Shown one piece after another: positions 1-7,795 of a stretch of DNA of 39,972 nt. Each line of letters starts with the position of its first letter. Positions within the stretch are counted from its first letter, which is position 1. The notes beneath the pieces were generated by a model that saw only the letters and a program-made list of their open reading frames with translations, was not told the origin of the DNA and searched no databases. The DNA lies in the NCBI GenBank assembly GCA_947588815.1, contig CANQAG010000011.1:1-39972 (forward strand). Reading direction: 5' to 3'. This DNA comes from an uncultured Bacilli bacterium. GTDB taxonomy: Bacteria > Bacillota_I > Bacilli_A > RFN20 > CAG-449. The translations under genes were made by a program, and so were the position numbers.

Positions 1-110
1 TTCAGTTTTTTTACTACATTTTTTATTCTTTCAATTTTCTTTCTTTGTTTGTTGCACTTGCTTTTATAATTAACCAATTTATATAATTTTAAAAATCGAT
101 CTATACTCAT
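1..110 (-). CDS. Possible N-terminal part of a CDS leaving the left edge
   Basis: An ATG at 110-108 on the minus strand opens 36 codons without a stop up to the window edge. The peptide is strongly basic and helical in look (begins MSIDRFLKLYKL) and matches no family I know. No good Shine-Dalgarno site is visible upstream (only a purine run), so the start is doubtful. Codons 13-22 lie in a 32-bp sequence that recurs inverted at 39868-39899, where the same frame has a stop instead of Gln. It could equally be non-coding repeat DNA. Confidence 0.3.
   Translation of the reverse strand, partial: MSIDRFLKLYKLVNYKSKCNKQRKKIERIKNVVKKL
43..74 (+). repeat. Left copy of a 32-bp inverted repeat (partner at 39868-39899)
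   Basis: The reverse complement of 43-74 matches 39868-39899 at 31 of 32 positions; the core is TTGCACTTGCTTTTATAATT. The flanks are also purine/pyrimidine-biased in the same way but align poorly. The copies lie 39.8 kb apart and point towards each other. The function is unknown. Confidence 0.8.
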
Positions 111-243
111 CTTTTTAATAAATCAAAATATTTTGGTGATTATTTAGAAAAGTTACTTGAAAAGATTTGCATAATAAAATATTTAATGATAAACTATCAA
201 AGTATGCGAAACTGACGTATCAAATTTTAAGGAGGTATGAAGA

Positions 244-438
244 ATGTCAAGAGTTTGTCCAGTTACTGGAAAAGGACCACTTAGTGGCAATAAGCGCTCC
301 CACTCCTTAATCGCGACCCGCCGGAGATGGAATGTTAACTTACAGCGCGTTAAAGTCGAAGTTGACGGCCGCGTCATGACAGTTAGAATGTCTGCCCGCG
401 CGATTAAGACCCTAAACAAAACACAAAAAGCTCAATAA
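244..438 (+). CDS. rpmB: 50S ribosomal protein L28
   Basis: Structural protein of the large ribosomal subunit. At 64 residues it has the normal bacterial length, with the L28 signature: N-terminal CPVTGKGPLSGN, then a basic stretch with RRRWNVNLQ and the VRMSARAIKTL end. Only the first Cys is present (C5) and no CxxC pairs are seen, so this is the zinc-free form. The start is fixed by an AAGGAGG site at 230-236 followed by ATG. It stands alone on the plus strand and ends in a bidirectional terminator shared with the leftward operon. No clear promoter with both boxes was found in the AT-rich 110-230 stretch. Confidence 0.97.
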   Translation: MSRVCPVTGKGPLSGNKRSHSLIATRRRWNVNLQRVKVEVDGRVMTVRMSARAIKTLNKTQKAQ

Positions 439-450
439 TTAAGTAATTTA

Positions 451-478
451 AAAAGTTAGCGATCGGCTAACTTTTTTT
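451..478. terminator. Bidirectional terminator between rpmB and the leftward operon
   Basis: The 9-bp stem AAAGTTAGC (452-460) / GCTAACTTT (466-474) has a 5-base loop, a T run after it on the plus strand and an A run before it that gives a T run on the minus strand. It overlaps the stop of the membrane protein gene at 477-479. Confidence 0.85.
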
Positions 479-1121
479 AAACAAAACTATAAATCGTCAA
501 AATCACAATAAATATTTCAGTAAAAATAAAATATACCCACTCGCATATCGCGTATAGATTATATTTTTTTCTGTGCAGTGTTTCTGTATCTCCCTCTTTA
601 TTTCGCTCAAGCTTCCACCATTCACTCAATAAAGGGACGATAAGAATGACTAGTAAAAAGCCACCGATGACAAAAGATACAACCGCCAATGAAATATCAA
701 AAATATGATACGGATCAATAAGGACATAGTATCCTAAAAAAAGAAAATCAAATAGTTGTAATACCATATAGCAACTGCTGGCGATAAAATGCAAACGATA
801 TTGGCGAAAATCAACCATAAAAGTTGCCATCCAAAAAAGCATGGTCAAAACGATAAGCACTGCTTCCACATAAGCTTGTTTAATCACAAGCGGAAAAACG
901 AACACGTTAAAAGCAAATAGGACTACACTTCCGGAAAAAAGCGCCATTACCATTCGATACACAAAATTAAAATGAAACCCCGGATTGTTTTGTAATTCAA
1001 AAGGAAAACATCTTAAAAAATTAAAGTTTCTCTTTTCCGTTTGACGATAATTAAGAATTCCAATAACCACCATCGAAACTAAAATCAGACAAGTTACAAT
1101 ACCATTAAATAAAATAACCAT
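477..1121 (-). CDS. Polytopic membrane protein of unknown function
   Basis: I do not recognise a family. The protein has about six hydrophobic segments: near residues 1-24, 55-75, 78-100, 112-135, 145-170 and 192-214. A basic/aromatic loop follows the first segment. The ATG at 1121 is preferred to a longer frame from 1181 because it sits 2 bases after the thiN stop, whereas the longer frame would run 58 bases into thiN and start with a cytoplasmic basic stretch. It is the last gene of the leftward operon and is probably translated by coupling. Context gives no clear role; a small-molecule carrier or sensor would be a guess. Confidence 0.7.
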   Translation of the reverse strand: MVILFNGIVTCLILVSMVVIGILNYRQTEKRNFNFLRCFPFELQNNPGFHFNFVYRMVMALFSGSVVLFAFNVFVFPLVIKQAYVEAVLIVLTMLFWMATFMVDFRQYRLHFIASSCYMVLQLFDFLFLGYYVLIDPYHIFDISLAVVSFVIGGFLLVILIVPLLSEWWKLERNKEGDTETLHRKKYNLYAICEWVYFIFTEIFIVILTIYSFV

Positions 1122-1123
1122 AG

Positions 1124-1738
1124 TTAATCTCTGCTTTCTATCAAAAGAACTCCGCCGCTTTCTACAATTATAGAAGCCCACTCTCCTTCGATTTCATTTG
1201 ATAAGACCAAAGTTTCGTCAAAATTTATTTCTCGCTCTTTTAAAGGATACGCAACACTAGCTAAAGTGATGTTAGCTTTCGGAAAAGCAAAAATTCCAAA
1301 ATAACGATAATTTCCCTTCTTCAATCGATATTCGCCATTAGGCCAATAACGAAGACGATTGTGATCATCTTCAAGAAAAACTTTAAGCGGATAATATTTT
1401 TTTAAGCATAATACAAGGCTATAAACATGATCAAAGCGACCATTAAAATCATTCAAGATTATCACTTCGTCAAAATTCAATTTTTGCGCTAAAATTATGG
1501 CCATCTCTGTATCTGAGTAATCTTTATTTGAAGACAATATCGTAACTTGATCTTTTTTTACGACTTGATAAACGTTCAAAAGATCATAACTATCAAAATC
1601 CCCGATTACTTTAAAAGGAACAATGCCTTTTTTAGTTAATTTTTCAACACCACCTTCAACGGCGATAAAAGGATAATGACGATATTGATCAATTAATTGT
1701 TCGCTTGAAAAAGCCGTCACAATAATTACTCTTTTCAT
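1124..1738 (-). CDS. thiN: Thiamine pyrophosphokinase
   Basis: Transfers pyrophosphate from ATP to thiamine, giving thiamine diphosphate in the cytosol. The 204-residue length fits the family. The three signature motifs are visible: GDFDS (46-50), KDYSDTE (72-78) and GRFDH (100-104), which carry the acidic metal/ATP-binding residues and the active-site His. The C-terminal half is the usual beta-sandwich that binds thiamine. The start overlaps the rpe stop by 4 bases (ATGA). The rsgA-rpe-thiN order is conserved in many Bacillota, so this placement supports the call. Confidence 0.95.
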   Translation of the reverse strand: MKRVIIVTAFSSEQLIDQYRHYPFIAVEGGVEKLTKKGIVPFKVIGDFDSYDLLNVYQVVKKDQVTILSSNKDYSDTEMAIILAQKLNFDEVIILNDFNGRFDHVYSLVLCLKKYYPLKVFLEDDHNRLRYWPNGEYRLKKGNYRYFGIFAFPKANITLASVAYPLKEREINFDETLVLSNEIEGEWASIIVESGGVLLIESRD

Positions 1739-2394
1739 TTGATTAATTTTTTAACGCTTTCTTTTATATCGCTAGCGCCGAAGATATACGAACCGCTGAC
1801 TAATATGTCTGCACCGCTTTGAATGCATCTTGGAGCCGTCATATCGTTGATTCCACCATCAACTTCTATTAAACATGATAAGTTGTGATTATCAATAAAC
1901 GATCTTAATTCCGCTATTTTTTCTAGAGACTCTTCTATAAAGCTTTGACCACCAAAACCGGGTTCAACCGACATTACAAGAACCAAATCAATTTGATTTA
2001 AATATGGTAAAATCTCTTTTACAGCGGTTTTAGGTTTCAACGAAATGCCTACTTTTAATCCTCGTTCGTGAACTCTTGAAATCAATTTTTCAATTTCATC
2101 TTTAGCAACTGCTTCAAGATGAAAAGTGATGATATCCGCTCCCGCATCCATAAAAGCATCTAAATATCGGGCGACGTTTTCAATCATCAAATGAACGTCA
2201 TTTATTAAGTGATGTTTCTTGGCAATGGCTTTTAATACTAGAGGTCCAAAACTGATATTATTAACAAAGTGTCCATCCATTACATCAAAATGTAAATAAG
2301 TAGCTTCCGTTTCTGCGACACGTTTGATTTCTCGTTCTAAGTTCCAGAAATCAGCCGCTAAAATTGAAGGAGCAACAGCGATATTTTTTTTCAT
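1735..2394 (-). CDS. rpe: Ribulose-phosphate 3-epimerase
   Basis: Interconverts ribulose-5-phosphate and xylulose-5-phosphate in the pentose phosphate pathway. It is a 219-residue TIM barrel of standard length. Visible motifs are the N-terminal APSILAADF, DVMDGHFV (37-44), DVHLMI (66-71), the MSVEPGFGGQ phosphate loop in the middle and EVDGGIN near residue 180. The His and Asp metal ligands and both catalytic Asp positions are present. Its ATG overlaps the rsgA stop by 4 bases. It may work with the transaldolase gene at 14718. Confidence 0.97.
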   Translation of the reverse strand: MKKNIAVAPSILAADFWNLEREIKRVAETEATYLHFDVMDGHFVNNISFGPLVLKAIAKKHHLINDVHLMIENVARYLDAFMDAGADIITFHLEAVAKDEIEKLISRVHERGLKVGISLKPKTAVKEILPYLNQIDLVLVMSVEPGFGGQSFIEESLEKIAELRSFIDNHNLSCLIEVDGGINDMTAPRCIQSGADILVSGSYIFGASDIKESVKKLIK

Positions 2395-3257
2395 TGGTAA
2401 CGGTCCTTTCTATATGGTAAATCTTTAAGTAAAGTTAAGTAATTTTGATAATGTTCTTTTGAGATCTTTCCGCTTTGTAAATGCTCTTTAACTTTGCAGT
2501 TCTTTTCATTTTGATGCAAGCAATCGGTAAAATAACATTCATTAACATAGTGAGAAAATGATGGAAAATGTCTTGCTAAATCTTCTTTAAAGCACTGTAA
2601 TTCCAAGGAAGAAAAACCTGGTGTATCTGCTAAATAGCCTTCTCCGTAAGGGAAAATAACCACTTCTTTAGTCTGATGTTTGCCTCTTCCAAGAACTAAG
2701 GAATATTCACCTACTGTCCGTTTATAATTTGGATCAATTAGATTAATTAAGCTTGATTTTCCAACACCGGTTTGCCCGATGAAAGCGACAGTTTTATCTT
2801 TCATTAACGATTTGATTTCTTTTAAGCCTTCCTGCGTTTTTTTGCTATATCGTATCACTTTATAACCTAAAGCTTGATAAGAAGCAATTATCGGGGTAAT
2901 GGTATCTTCTTTAACTAAATCATACTTACTAAGAACAATCACGGCTTCGACATTATTTAAAGAAAGCATCGATAGAAATTTATCGAGCAACAAAGATGAA
3001 AAATCCGGTTCTTTCAAAGAAGTTACCACAAACGCAAAATCAAGATTGGCAATCATCGGACGCATAAGAACATTTTTTCGCTCTTTAATTTGAGCGATCA
3101 TGTTTTCGTCATCAAGGATAACTTGATCGCCAACCAATGGTTTTTTATTTTGGTGACGAAAGATTCCTCTTGGTTTACAAGCAACGATCGTTTTTTGACT
3201 AGTTAAGACACGGTAAATTCCTCCGCTTACCGCTAAAACTTTACCTTCTGTTTTCAT
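2391..3257 (-). CDS. rsgA: Ribosome small subunit-dependent GTPase A
   Basis: A late 30S assembly GTPase that checks the decoding centre and releases factors from the maturing subunit. The 288-residue protein has the family order: an N-terminal OB fold (about 1-68), then a circularly permuted GTPase with G4 as SKYD (110-113), G1 GQTGVGKSS (161-169) and G3 DTPGF (211-215). A C-terminal zinc site follows, with C241, C246, H248 and C254. The start overlaps the kinase stop by 4 bases. Linkage to the kinase/phosphatase pair is common in Bacillota, and RsgA (YloQ/CpgA) is a known PrkC substrate in Bacillus. Confidence 0.96.
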   Translation of the reverse strand: MKTEGKVLAVSGGIYRVLTSQKTIVACKPRGIFRHQNKKPLVGDQVILDDENMIAQIKERKNVLMRPMIANLDFAFVVTSLKEPDFSSLLLDKFLSMLSLNNVEAVIVLSKYDLVKEDTITPIIASYQALGYKVIRYSKKTQEGLKEIKSLMKDKTVAFIGQTGVGKSSLINLIDPNYKRTVGEYSLVLGRGKHQTKEVVIFPYGEGYLADTPGFSSLELQCFKEDLARHFPSFSHYVNECYFTDCLHQNEKNCKVKEHLQSGKISKEHYQNYLTLLKDLPYRKDRYQ

Positions 3258-4132
3258 TTTTTATGTGAAAATAATCGTTTGAAGAACGATTGCTTTTGAA
3301 TTATAGACGGATTGCGCAAAATTCTTTCGATATCCACGCGCATTTCAAACGCACTTTGGTAGCGATCAGAAGGATCTTTACGACAAGCTTTTTCAATAAT
3401 TTTTTCAATAACCACTGGAGTCTTAGGATTATATTTTTTCGGAGACGGAAATTTTTCTTTAATATGTTTTAAAGCGACGGTAACCGCCGATTCATCGTCA
3501 AAAGGAACACGTCCCGTGATAAGTTCAAAGAAAGTGATTCCTAAAGCATAAACGTCCGATTGAGGCGAAGCTTGCGATTCACCTTTTGAAATTTCCGGAG
3601 CCAAATAATGAACAGAGCCAACAACTACTTCACTTCGAGTAATTCGCGCATCATGTTGAAAAGTAGCGATACCAAAATCGCCGAGTTTAATAGTTCCATC
3701 AGCCATAATGAAGACATTTTGCGGTTTAATATCGCGATGAATCACTCCATGTTCGTGAGCATGAAGAACCGCGGAACATAATTGATACATGATATCGCAA
3801 GCTTCCATAAAAGAAAATTTTCCTCGCACGTTCAATGCTTCTTTTAAAGTTTGTCCTTTGACAAGTTCCGTCACCATATAAGGTCTTCCTTCATGAGTTC
3901 CTAAATTGATGACCCGAACAATATTTTGGTGATTTAAGCTTGCCGCCGCTCGTGCTTCACGCTCAAAGCGCGTCAAATTAACCGGATTTTTCATCGTTTC
4001 TTCTTTGATGATCTTAATCGCTACATCTTTTTTTGAAATTAGGTCCTCTGCCGCATAAACAATCGCCATTCCGCCTTCGCCTAATATGGTTTTAATCTTA
4101 TATCTTTCATCAATAATATCGCCTAGTTTCAT
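3254..4132 (-). CDS. prkC: Ser/Thr protein kinase, PrkC type without PASTA domains
   Basis: A Hanks-type kinase, partner of the PP2C phosphatase just upstream. The protein is 292 residues: G-loop GEGGMA (18-23), Lys40 in VAIK, Glu59 in helix C, HRDIKPQN (132-139), DFG (152-154), then the APE motif as LAPEIS. It ends in a basic juxtamembrane-like tail (FFKRLFSHKK). Family PrkC/StkP proteins continue with one membrane helix and PASTA repeats, about 600 residues in all; here both are absent and the gene ends cleanly in an ATGA overlap with rsgA, so no frameshift is needed. The ATG at 4132 overlaps the phosphatase stop by one base (TGATG) and is preferred to an upstream in-frame start that adds 16 residues. 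Confidence 0.93.
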   Translation of the reverse strand: MKLGDIIDERYKIKTILGEGGMAIVYAAEDLISKKDVAIKIIKEETMKNPVNLTRFEREARAAASLNHQNIVRVINLGTHEGRPYMVTELVKGQTLKEALNVRGKFSFMEACDIMYQLCSAVLHAHEHGVIHRDIKPQNVFIMADGTIKLGDFGIATFQHDARITRSEVVVGSVHYLAPEISKGESQASPQSDVYALGITFFELITGRVPFDDESAVTVALKHIKEKFPSPKKYNPKTPVVIEKIIEKACRKDPSDRYQSAFEMRVDIERILRNPSIIQKQSFFKRLFSHKK

Positions 4133-4857
4133 CAGTTTGCCTCCCATAAAACAACCGTTATATTGTCCTTGCCACCACACTTGTTGGCTAATAAAATCAA
4201 TCTTTCACATTTTTCCTCTAAAGGTACCGATTCCTTCAATACTTTAAGAATTTTTTCTTCGCTTACTTCATTATAAAGTCCATCGGAACAAAGTAGCAAA
4301 TAGTCGAAATCAAGATCAAACACTTTCATTTGAATAGTCATGCAAGGATAAGTGCCAAGGGCATTGGTCAACACATGCTTTTTAGGATGTGTTTTCATAT
4401 CCTCTTTAGTGATTTTACCGGTCTTGTAAAGAAACTGAACGTAGGTTTCGTCATCACTGAGTTGCGTGATGTTTTCTTTAATTCCATAGATCCTTGAATC
4501 ACCGACATTGGCCATCACCAGTTTATCTTTAACAATTAACCCGGCGACGATGGTTGTCCCCATATCATGATAAAGAGGATTCTCTTCTCCCATTTTATTA
4601 ATCAGTTGATTGGCTTTTTTAATAGTATTTTTCAACCATCGATAAGCTACAAGACTATTCTTAAAAATTTTTTTCTTTTCAAATTTTTTTGAAATAAACT
4701 CTGCCGCTTTTGATGAAGCTAATTTTCCATATTGATGACCGCCCATCCCATCTAAAACTAGAAGCAAGATATCACCGGCTTCATTCTTCTTGACCAAGGC
4801 TTGATCTTCATTTACCTTACGAAGTTTTCCGACATCCGTTTTAAATACGCACTTCAT
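4132..4857 (-). CDS. stp: PP2C-family protein phosphatase
   Basis: A metal-dependent Ser/Thr phosphatase expected to reverse the action of the kinase encoded next. The 241-residue length is typical of PrpC/Stp. Motifs in order are the N-terminal DVGKLRKVNEDQ, DGMGGH (36-41), GTTIV, ANVGDSRIY, LLCSDGLYNEV and KDNITVVL. The metal-binding Asp residues (D36, the Asp of SDGL, the Asp of KDN) are all present, so it should be active. It overlaps rlmN by 4 bases and the kinase by one. Confidence 0.95.
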   Translation of the reverse strand: MKCVFKTDVGKLRKVNEDQALVKKNEAGDILLLVLDGMGGHQYGKLASSKAAEFISKKFEKKKIFKNSLVAYRWLKNTIKKANQLINKMGEENPLYHDMGTTIVAGLIVKDKLVMANVGDSRIYGIKENITQLSDDETYVQFLYKTGKITKEDMKTHPKKHVLTNALGTYPCMTIQMKVFDLDFDYLLLCSDGLYNEVSEEKILKVLKESVPLEEKCERLILLANKCGGKDNITVVLWEAN

Positions 4858-5888
4858 AGGATTTTCTCCTGTTTAGCCCGAAGTTGACCACAGGCAGCAT
4901 CGATATCGGCACCAAATTCTTTTCTAATGGTACAATTGACCCCGTTTTTTATTAAACGATCCATAAAAGCTTTAGCATTTTTGGAACGTTTAAACTCATT
5001 TTCGACAACTTCATTGTATGGAATCAAATTAACATAAGCAAACGTCGGTTTTATCAATTGGCTCAATTCATCCGCATCTTGTAAAGAATCATTAACCCCA
5101 TCCAATAGAATATATTCATATGTTACTCTCCGCGAAGCATCAGCGATATATTGCTTTACCGCTTCGATAAGAACTTTTAAAGGATAAGCACGATTGATCT
5201 TCATCAATTTTGAGCGCAAAGTATCATTAGGAGCGTGGAGTGAAATGGCTAAGTTAACCTGCAGTCCTTCTTGGCCATAGCGAATGATTTTATCGGGAAT
5301 GCCGCATGTTGAAACGGTGATATGGCGCGCTCCGATTGCAAAAGCCTTTTGATTGTTGACGATTTTTATAAAATCGATGACATTTTCATAATTATCAAAC
5401 GGCTCGCCGGTTCCCATCACCACAATGTGTGTCACTCGTTCTCCGTTTTCTTCAAAAAGAATATCATTGACACAAAGGACTTCTCCAACCATTTCGTCTA
5501 CGGTCAAATTACGAGTTTTTTTAAGTAAACCCGAAGCACAAAAAGAACAGCCCATGTTGCATCCTACCTGCGAAGACACACAAATCACGTTACCATAATT
5601 GTAACGCATCAATACTGTTTCGACTTTTGCACCGTCTCCCATTTCCAAAAGAAGTTTGATAGTGCCGTCTTTAGCATTTTGTCGCAAAAAAACTTTCGGT
5701 TTTTGTAAACAAAATTTTTGTTTTAAAACTTCCCGAAAACTTTTCGAGACATCGCTCATTTCATCAAAAGTAGTCGCCTTTTTTTCATAAATCCAAGTGA
5801 ACAATTGAGTTGCACGATATTTTTTTTGTCCTTCAAGAAGCATTAGCTCCCCGAGCTTTTCCAAAGTAAGTCCATATATATTTATCAT
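4854..5888 (-). CDS. rlmN: 23S rRNA (A2503-C2) / tRNA (A37-C2) methyltransferase
   Basis: A radical-SAM enzyme that methylates C2 of A2503 in 23S rRNA and, in some species, A37 in tRNAs. The protein is 344 residues. The radical-SAM cluster ligands are C110, C114 and C117 (CNMGCSFC). The GTGEPFDNY SAM-binding segment follows, and the C-terminal methyl-carrying Cys lies in DAACGQL (about C333). It is RlmN and not Cfr by its operon neighbours and motifs. Its ATG overlaps the preceding stop by one base (TAATG). Confidence 0.96.
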   Translation of the reverse strand: MINIYGLTLEKLGELMLLEGQKKYRATQLFTWIYEKKATTFDEMSDVSKSFREVLKQKFCLQKPKVFLRQNAKDGTIKLLLEMGDGAKVETVLMRYNYGNVICVSSQVGCNMGCSFCASGLLKKTRNLTVDEMVGEVLCVNDILFEENGERVTHIVVMGTGEPFDNYENVIDFIKIVNNQKAFAIGARHITVSTCGIPDKIIRYGQEGLQVNLAISLHAPNDTLRSKLMKINRAYPLKVLIEAVKQYIADASRRVTYEYILLDGVNDSLQDADELSQLIKPTFAYVNLIPYNEVVENEFKRSKNAKAFMDRLIKNGVNCTIRKEFGADIDAACGQLRAKQEKIL

Positions 5889-7168
5889 TATTCATTTTTT
5901 CCTGTTTTTTTAAGTTTGGCATAGTAGAAACCATCGCAAAAATATTCGTATGGGAAAATTTGTCTTTCATCTACTAGAGTGAATTCCGGATGGTTAGTCA
6001 AAAATTCTTCGATGATTTTAGTCGATTCTTTTTTATTCATCGTTTTAACCATGTAAAGAAGAATCCCTTCTTCTTTAATAAACGTCGCGGTTTCTTCCAA
6101 TAATTTTCTTTGATTATCGATAATTCCATCTAAATCTTCTCGTTTTAATGTCAACAAAATATCCGGATTTCTTCTGATTAATCCTAATTCAGAAGAAGGC
6201 GCTAGCAATAGCATTTTATCTAAACTATTAGGCCCAATATGAGTAATCAAAAGATTGGACGACGCTTCTTCAAAAGCATATATCGAACGAAGGCCGAAAC
6301 GACGAATCATGTTGCGCGTCACATTCAAATCATTGATATTTGTAAGACAAGTGTTGATTCTTCCAATATCATTCATCATCAACGCCAAATCGCAAGCCAT
6401 AAGACCTTTAGCATCACCATAAACGAACACTTCTTCACCATCTAAAGGTTCTAATTGATCGATGGCAAATTGATTGGATTCATCCATCATGAAATATTCA
6501 TTGTCTTTGAAAGCTGCATATTCAATAAGTTTTGTTTTACCACCATAACGCATCGATAGCGAGCCTAATTTTCCAAGCGTGAAATCGCTATTGTTGTTAA
6601 CGACATCGAAAACATTAGTTTTAAGGGGATTAACGCTTAAAGATAATTTTACTGCTTTTCGCGAAGAGACCAAAGATTTAAAAGTGTGCTTAATGCCAAA
6701 ATGCTTGATTAACATTCGCACAACCCATTCAGGATAAGCGTATTTTAAAGCCATTTTTTTGGCAAAGGCTTTTTCATATTTTTCCGGTATTGGAGTAGGC
6801 TCGGCTTTGATGCTTAATAAAAAATTCATGGCTTCATCGACATCAAAGTCAAGACTCTTATTTTCTTTATATGTGGTTAAAAATTCTTTTACGGCACTTT
6901 CATCGACATTTTTTACGTAGCGAAGAGCGGCCAAACTGACGATAAGGGCATCTTTAACTGTCTCGTCTTTTTCAAAGAAGTGAGAATTGATTTCCCAAAA
7001 AAGGAAATGATAGCAATTTATAACGCTTTTAAGAGTTCCTTTCAGTTTTTCGAGTTCATCGCTATCTAACGCTAAAGTGTTGATTTTTTTATTGATAACG
7101 TTAGTAAAAGATATCTCTTTGTTTTTGATAGCCTCCAAATAGGCAACTGCTTCATTTAAAAATTGCAT
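5888..7168 (-). CDS. RsmB-like protein with degenerate catalytic motifs
   Basis: The layout is that of 16S rRNA m5C967 methyltransferase RsmB: an N-terminal NusB-like helical half (about 1-140) and a C-terminal Rossmann half, 426 residues in all. Its place beside rlmN, phosphatase and kinase is the usual one for rsmB. The active site is lost: the AAPGGKT SAM loop reads YGDAKG (250-255), the DAPCSG motif reads LAPSSELG with Ser325 where catalytic Cys is expected, and the YSTC motif reads YMVKTMNKK. The family-typical RRNPDI and the final DGFYYAKLKK are kept. ATG 7168 has an AAGGAG site; an upstream ATG at 7198 would overlap the previous gene and lacks one. It is probably an rRNA-binding, non-methylating homologue. 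Confidence 0.8.
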   Translation of the reverse strand: MQFLNEAVAYLEAIKNKEISFTNVINKKINTLALDSDELEKLKGTLKSVINCYHFLFWEINSHFFEKDETVKDALIVSLAALRYVKNVDESAVKEFLTTYKENKSLDFDVDEAMNFLLSIKAEPTPIPEKYEKAFAKKMALKYAYPEWVVRMLIKHFGIKHTFKSLVSSRKAVKLSLSVNPLKTNVFDVVNNNSDFTLGKLGSLSMRYGGKTKLIEYAAFKDNEYFMMDESNQFAIDQLEPLDGEEVFVYGDAKGLMACDLALMMNDIGRINTCLTNINDLNVTRNMIRRFGLRSIYAFEEASSNLLITHIGPNSLDKMLLLAPSSELGLIRRNPDILLTLKREDLDGIIDNQRKLLEETATFIKEEGILLYMVKTMNKKESTKIIEEFLTNHPEFTLVDERQIFPYEYFCDGFYYAKLKKTGKNE

Positions 7169-7194
7169 ATTTCTCAACTCCTTATTTTGATCGA

Positions 7195-7731
7195 TCAATG
7201 GTGTTTACAATCGCATTCGCAATTGTCATCATCACAATCATGTTCACAATCGCAATTCTCATCATCGCAACAGTGATGGTGTTTATGCTCACTATGTTTG
7301 TCAAAGTTTTGAAAGATGTTTCCGGTAAAGACTTCTTGTGTTTCCCCTTCGCTTGAATCATCTTCGTCATATTCAACGATATTTTTTTCATCCATGAATC
7401 GCGGATAATCTTCATCGATGCGTTCATAGATATTTTCTTCTTTCACGTATATAAAATAACAAAGTGTGTGTACCGAAAAATCTTTACTCGCAGATAAAAC
7501 ATAATCCGCAACTGCTTTTTCATGCTGACGATAACATTCTGGAAGTTCAAATTTAATAACCAACTGATAAGTGGTTTGATCAACTCCTTGGTGAAATACT
7601 AAAGATTCCAAAGCCGATGTAATGATATCTTCGGAACGTACATGAAATAATGAAGCTAATTTGCTATGAATTTCACGATCAAATTCTCCGGCAAGATAAA
7701 TATCAATACCTTTTAACGTAACATTTATCAT
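7195..7731 (-). CDS. Small protein with His/Cys-rich metal-binding tail (DUF1904-like N-terminus?)
   Basis: A 178-residue protein of unknown role. Residues 1-100 form an alpha/beta domain that distantly recalls DUF1904 (tautomerase-like fold); this is from memory and weak. Residues 105-145 are acidic. The last 34 residues hold 8 Cys and 8 His among Asp/Glu (for instance HKHHHCC and NCECDCKHH), as in metallochaperones or metal-storage tails. The DNA for the tail is a run of imperfect repeats of the CATCATCACAATC type. The start has AAGGAG with 8-base spacing. It has its own promoter with an operator-like inverted repeat over the -35, and 26 bases separate it from the RsmB-like gene. Binding of zinc, nickel or copper is inferred. 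Confidence 0.75.
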   Translation of the reverse strand: MINVTLKGIDIYLAGEFDREIHSKLASLFHVRSEDIITSALESLVFHQGVDQTTYQLVIKFELPECYRQHEKAVADYVLSASKDFSVHTLCYFIYVKEENIYERIDEDYPRFMDEKNIVEYDEDDSSEGETQEVFTGNIFQNFDKHSEHKHHHCCDDENCDCEHDCDDDNCECDCKHH

Positions 7732-7750
7732 GGTATATCTCCTTGTTTTT

Positions 7751-7779
7751 ATTATCGTGCAATTTATCTTATTTTACAA
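7751..7779 (-). promoter_or_regulatory. Promoter for the His/Cys-tail gene
   Basis: The -35 TTGTAA (7779-7774), 17-base spacer and -10 GATAAT (7756-7751) lie in the 64-base gap after priA. The predicted start is about 15 bases above the Shine-Dalgarno site. It would let the lower half of the operon be expressed apart from gmk-priA. Confidence 0.6.
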
Positions 7780-7788
7780 GTAAAATAA
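7769..7788. promoter_or_regulatory. Operator-like inverted repeat over the -35 box
   Basis: Perfect 9-bp arms TTATTTTAC (7769-7777) and GTAAAATAA (7780-7788) are separated by 2 bases and cover the -35 of the promoter at 7751-7779. Size and symmetry suit a dimeric repressor. There is no T tail, so a terminator is less likely. A metal-responsive (Fur/Zur-like) regulator is possible because of the downstream product, but the sequence is not a textbook box. Confidence 0.5.
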
Positions 7789-7795
7789 ATCATCA

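Noticed and set aside
183-419. 78-codon open frame on the minus strand over rpmB
   Set aside because: It is antisense to a certain ribosomal protein gene, has no ribosome site and no family match.
7182-7427. 81-codon frame inside the His/Cys-tail gene
   Set aside because: It arises from the repetitive CATCATCACAATC-type codons of the tail in another frame; no ribosome site.
7769-7788. Terminator between priA and the next gene
   Set aside because: The arms are AT-only apart from one pair, the loop has 2 bases and no T run follows; an operator is more likely.
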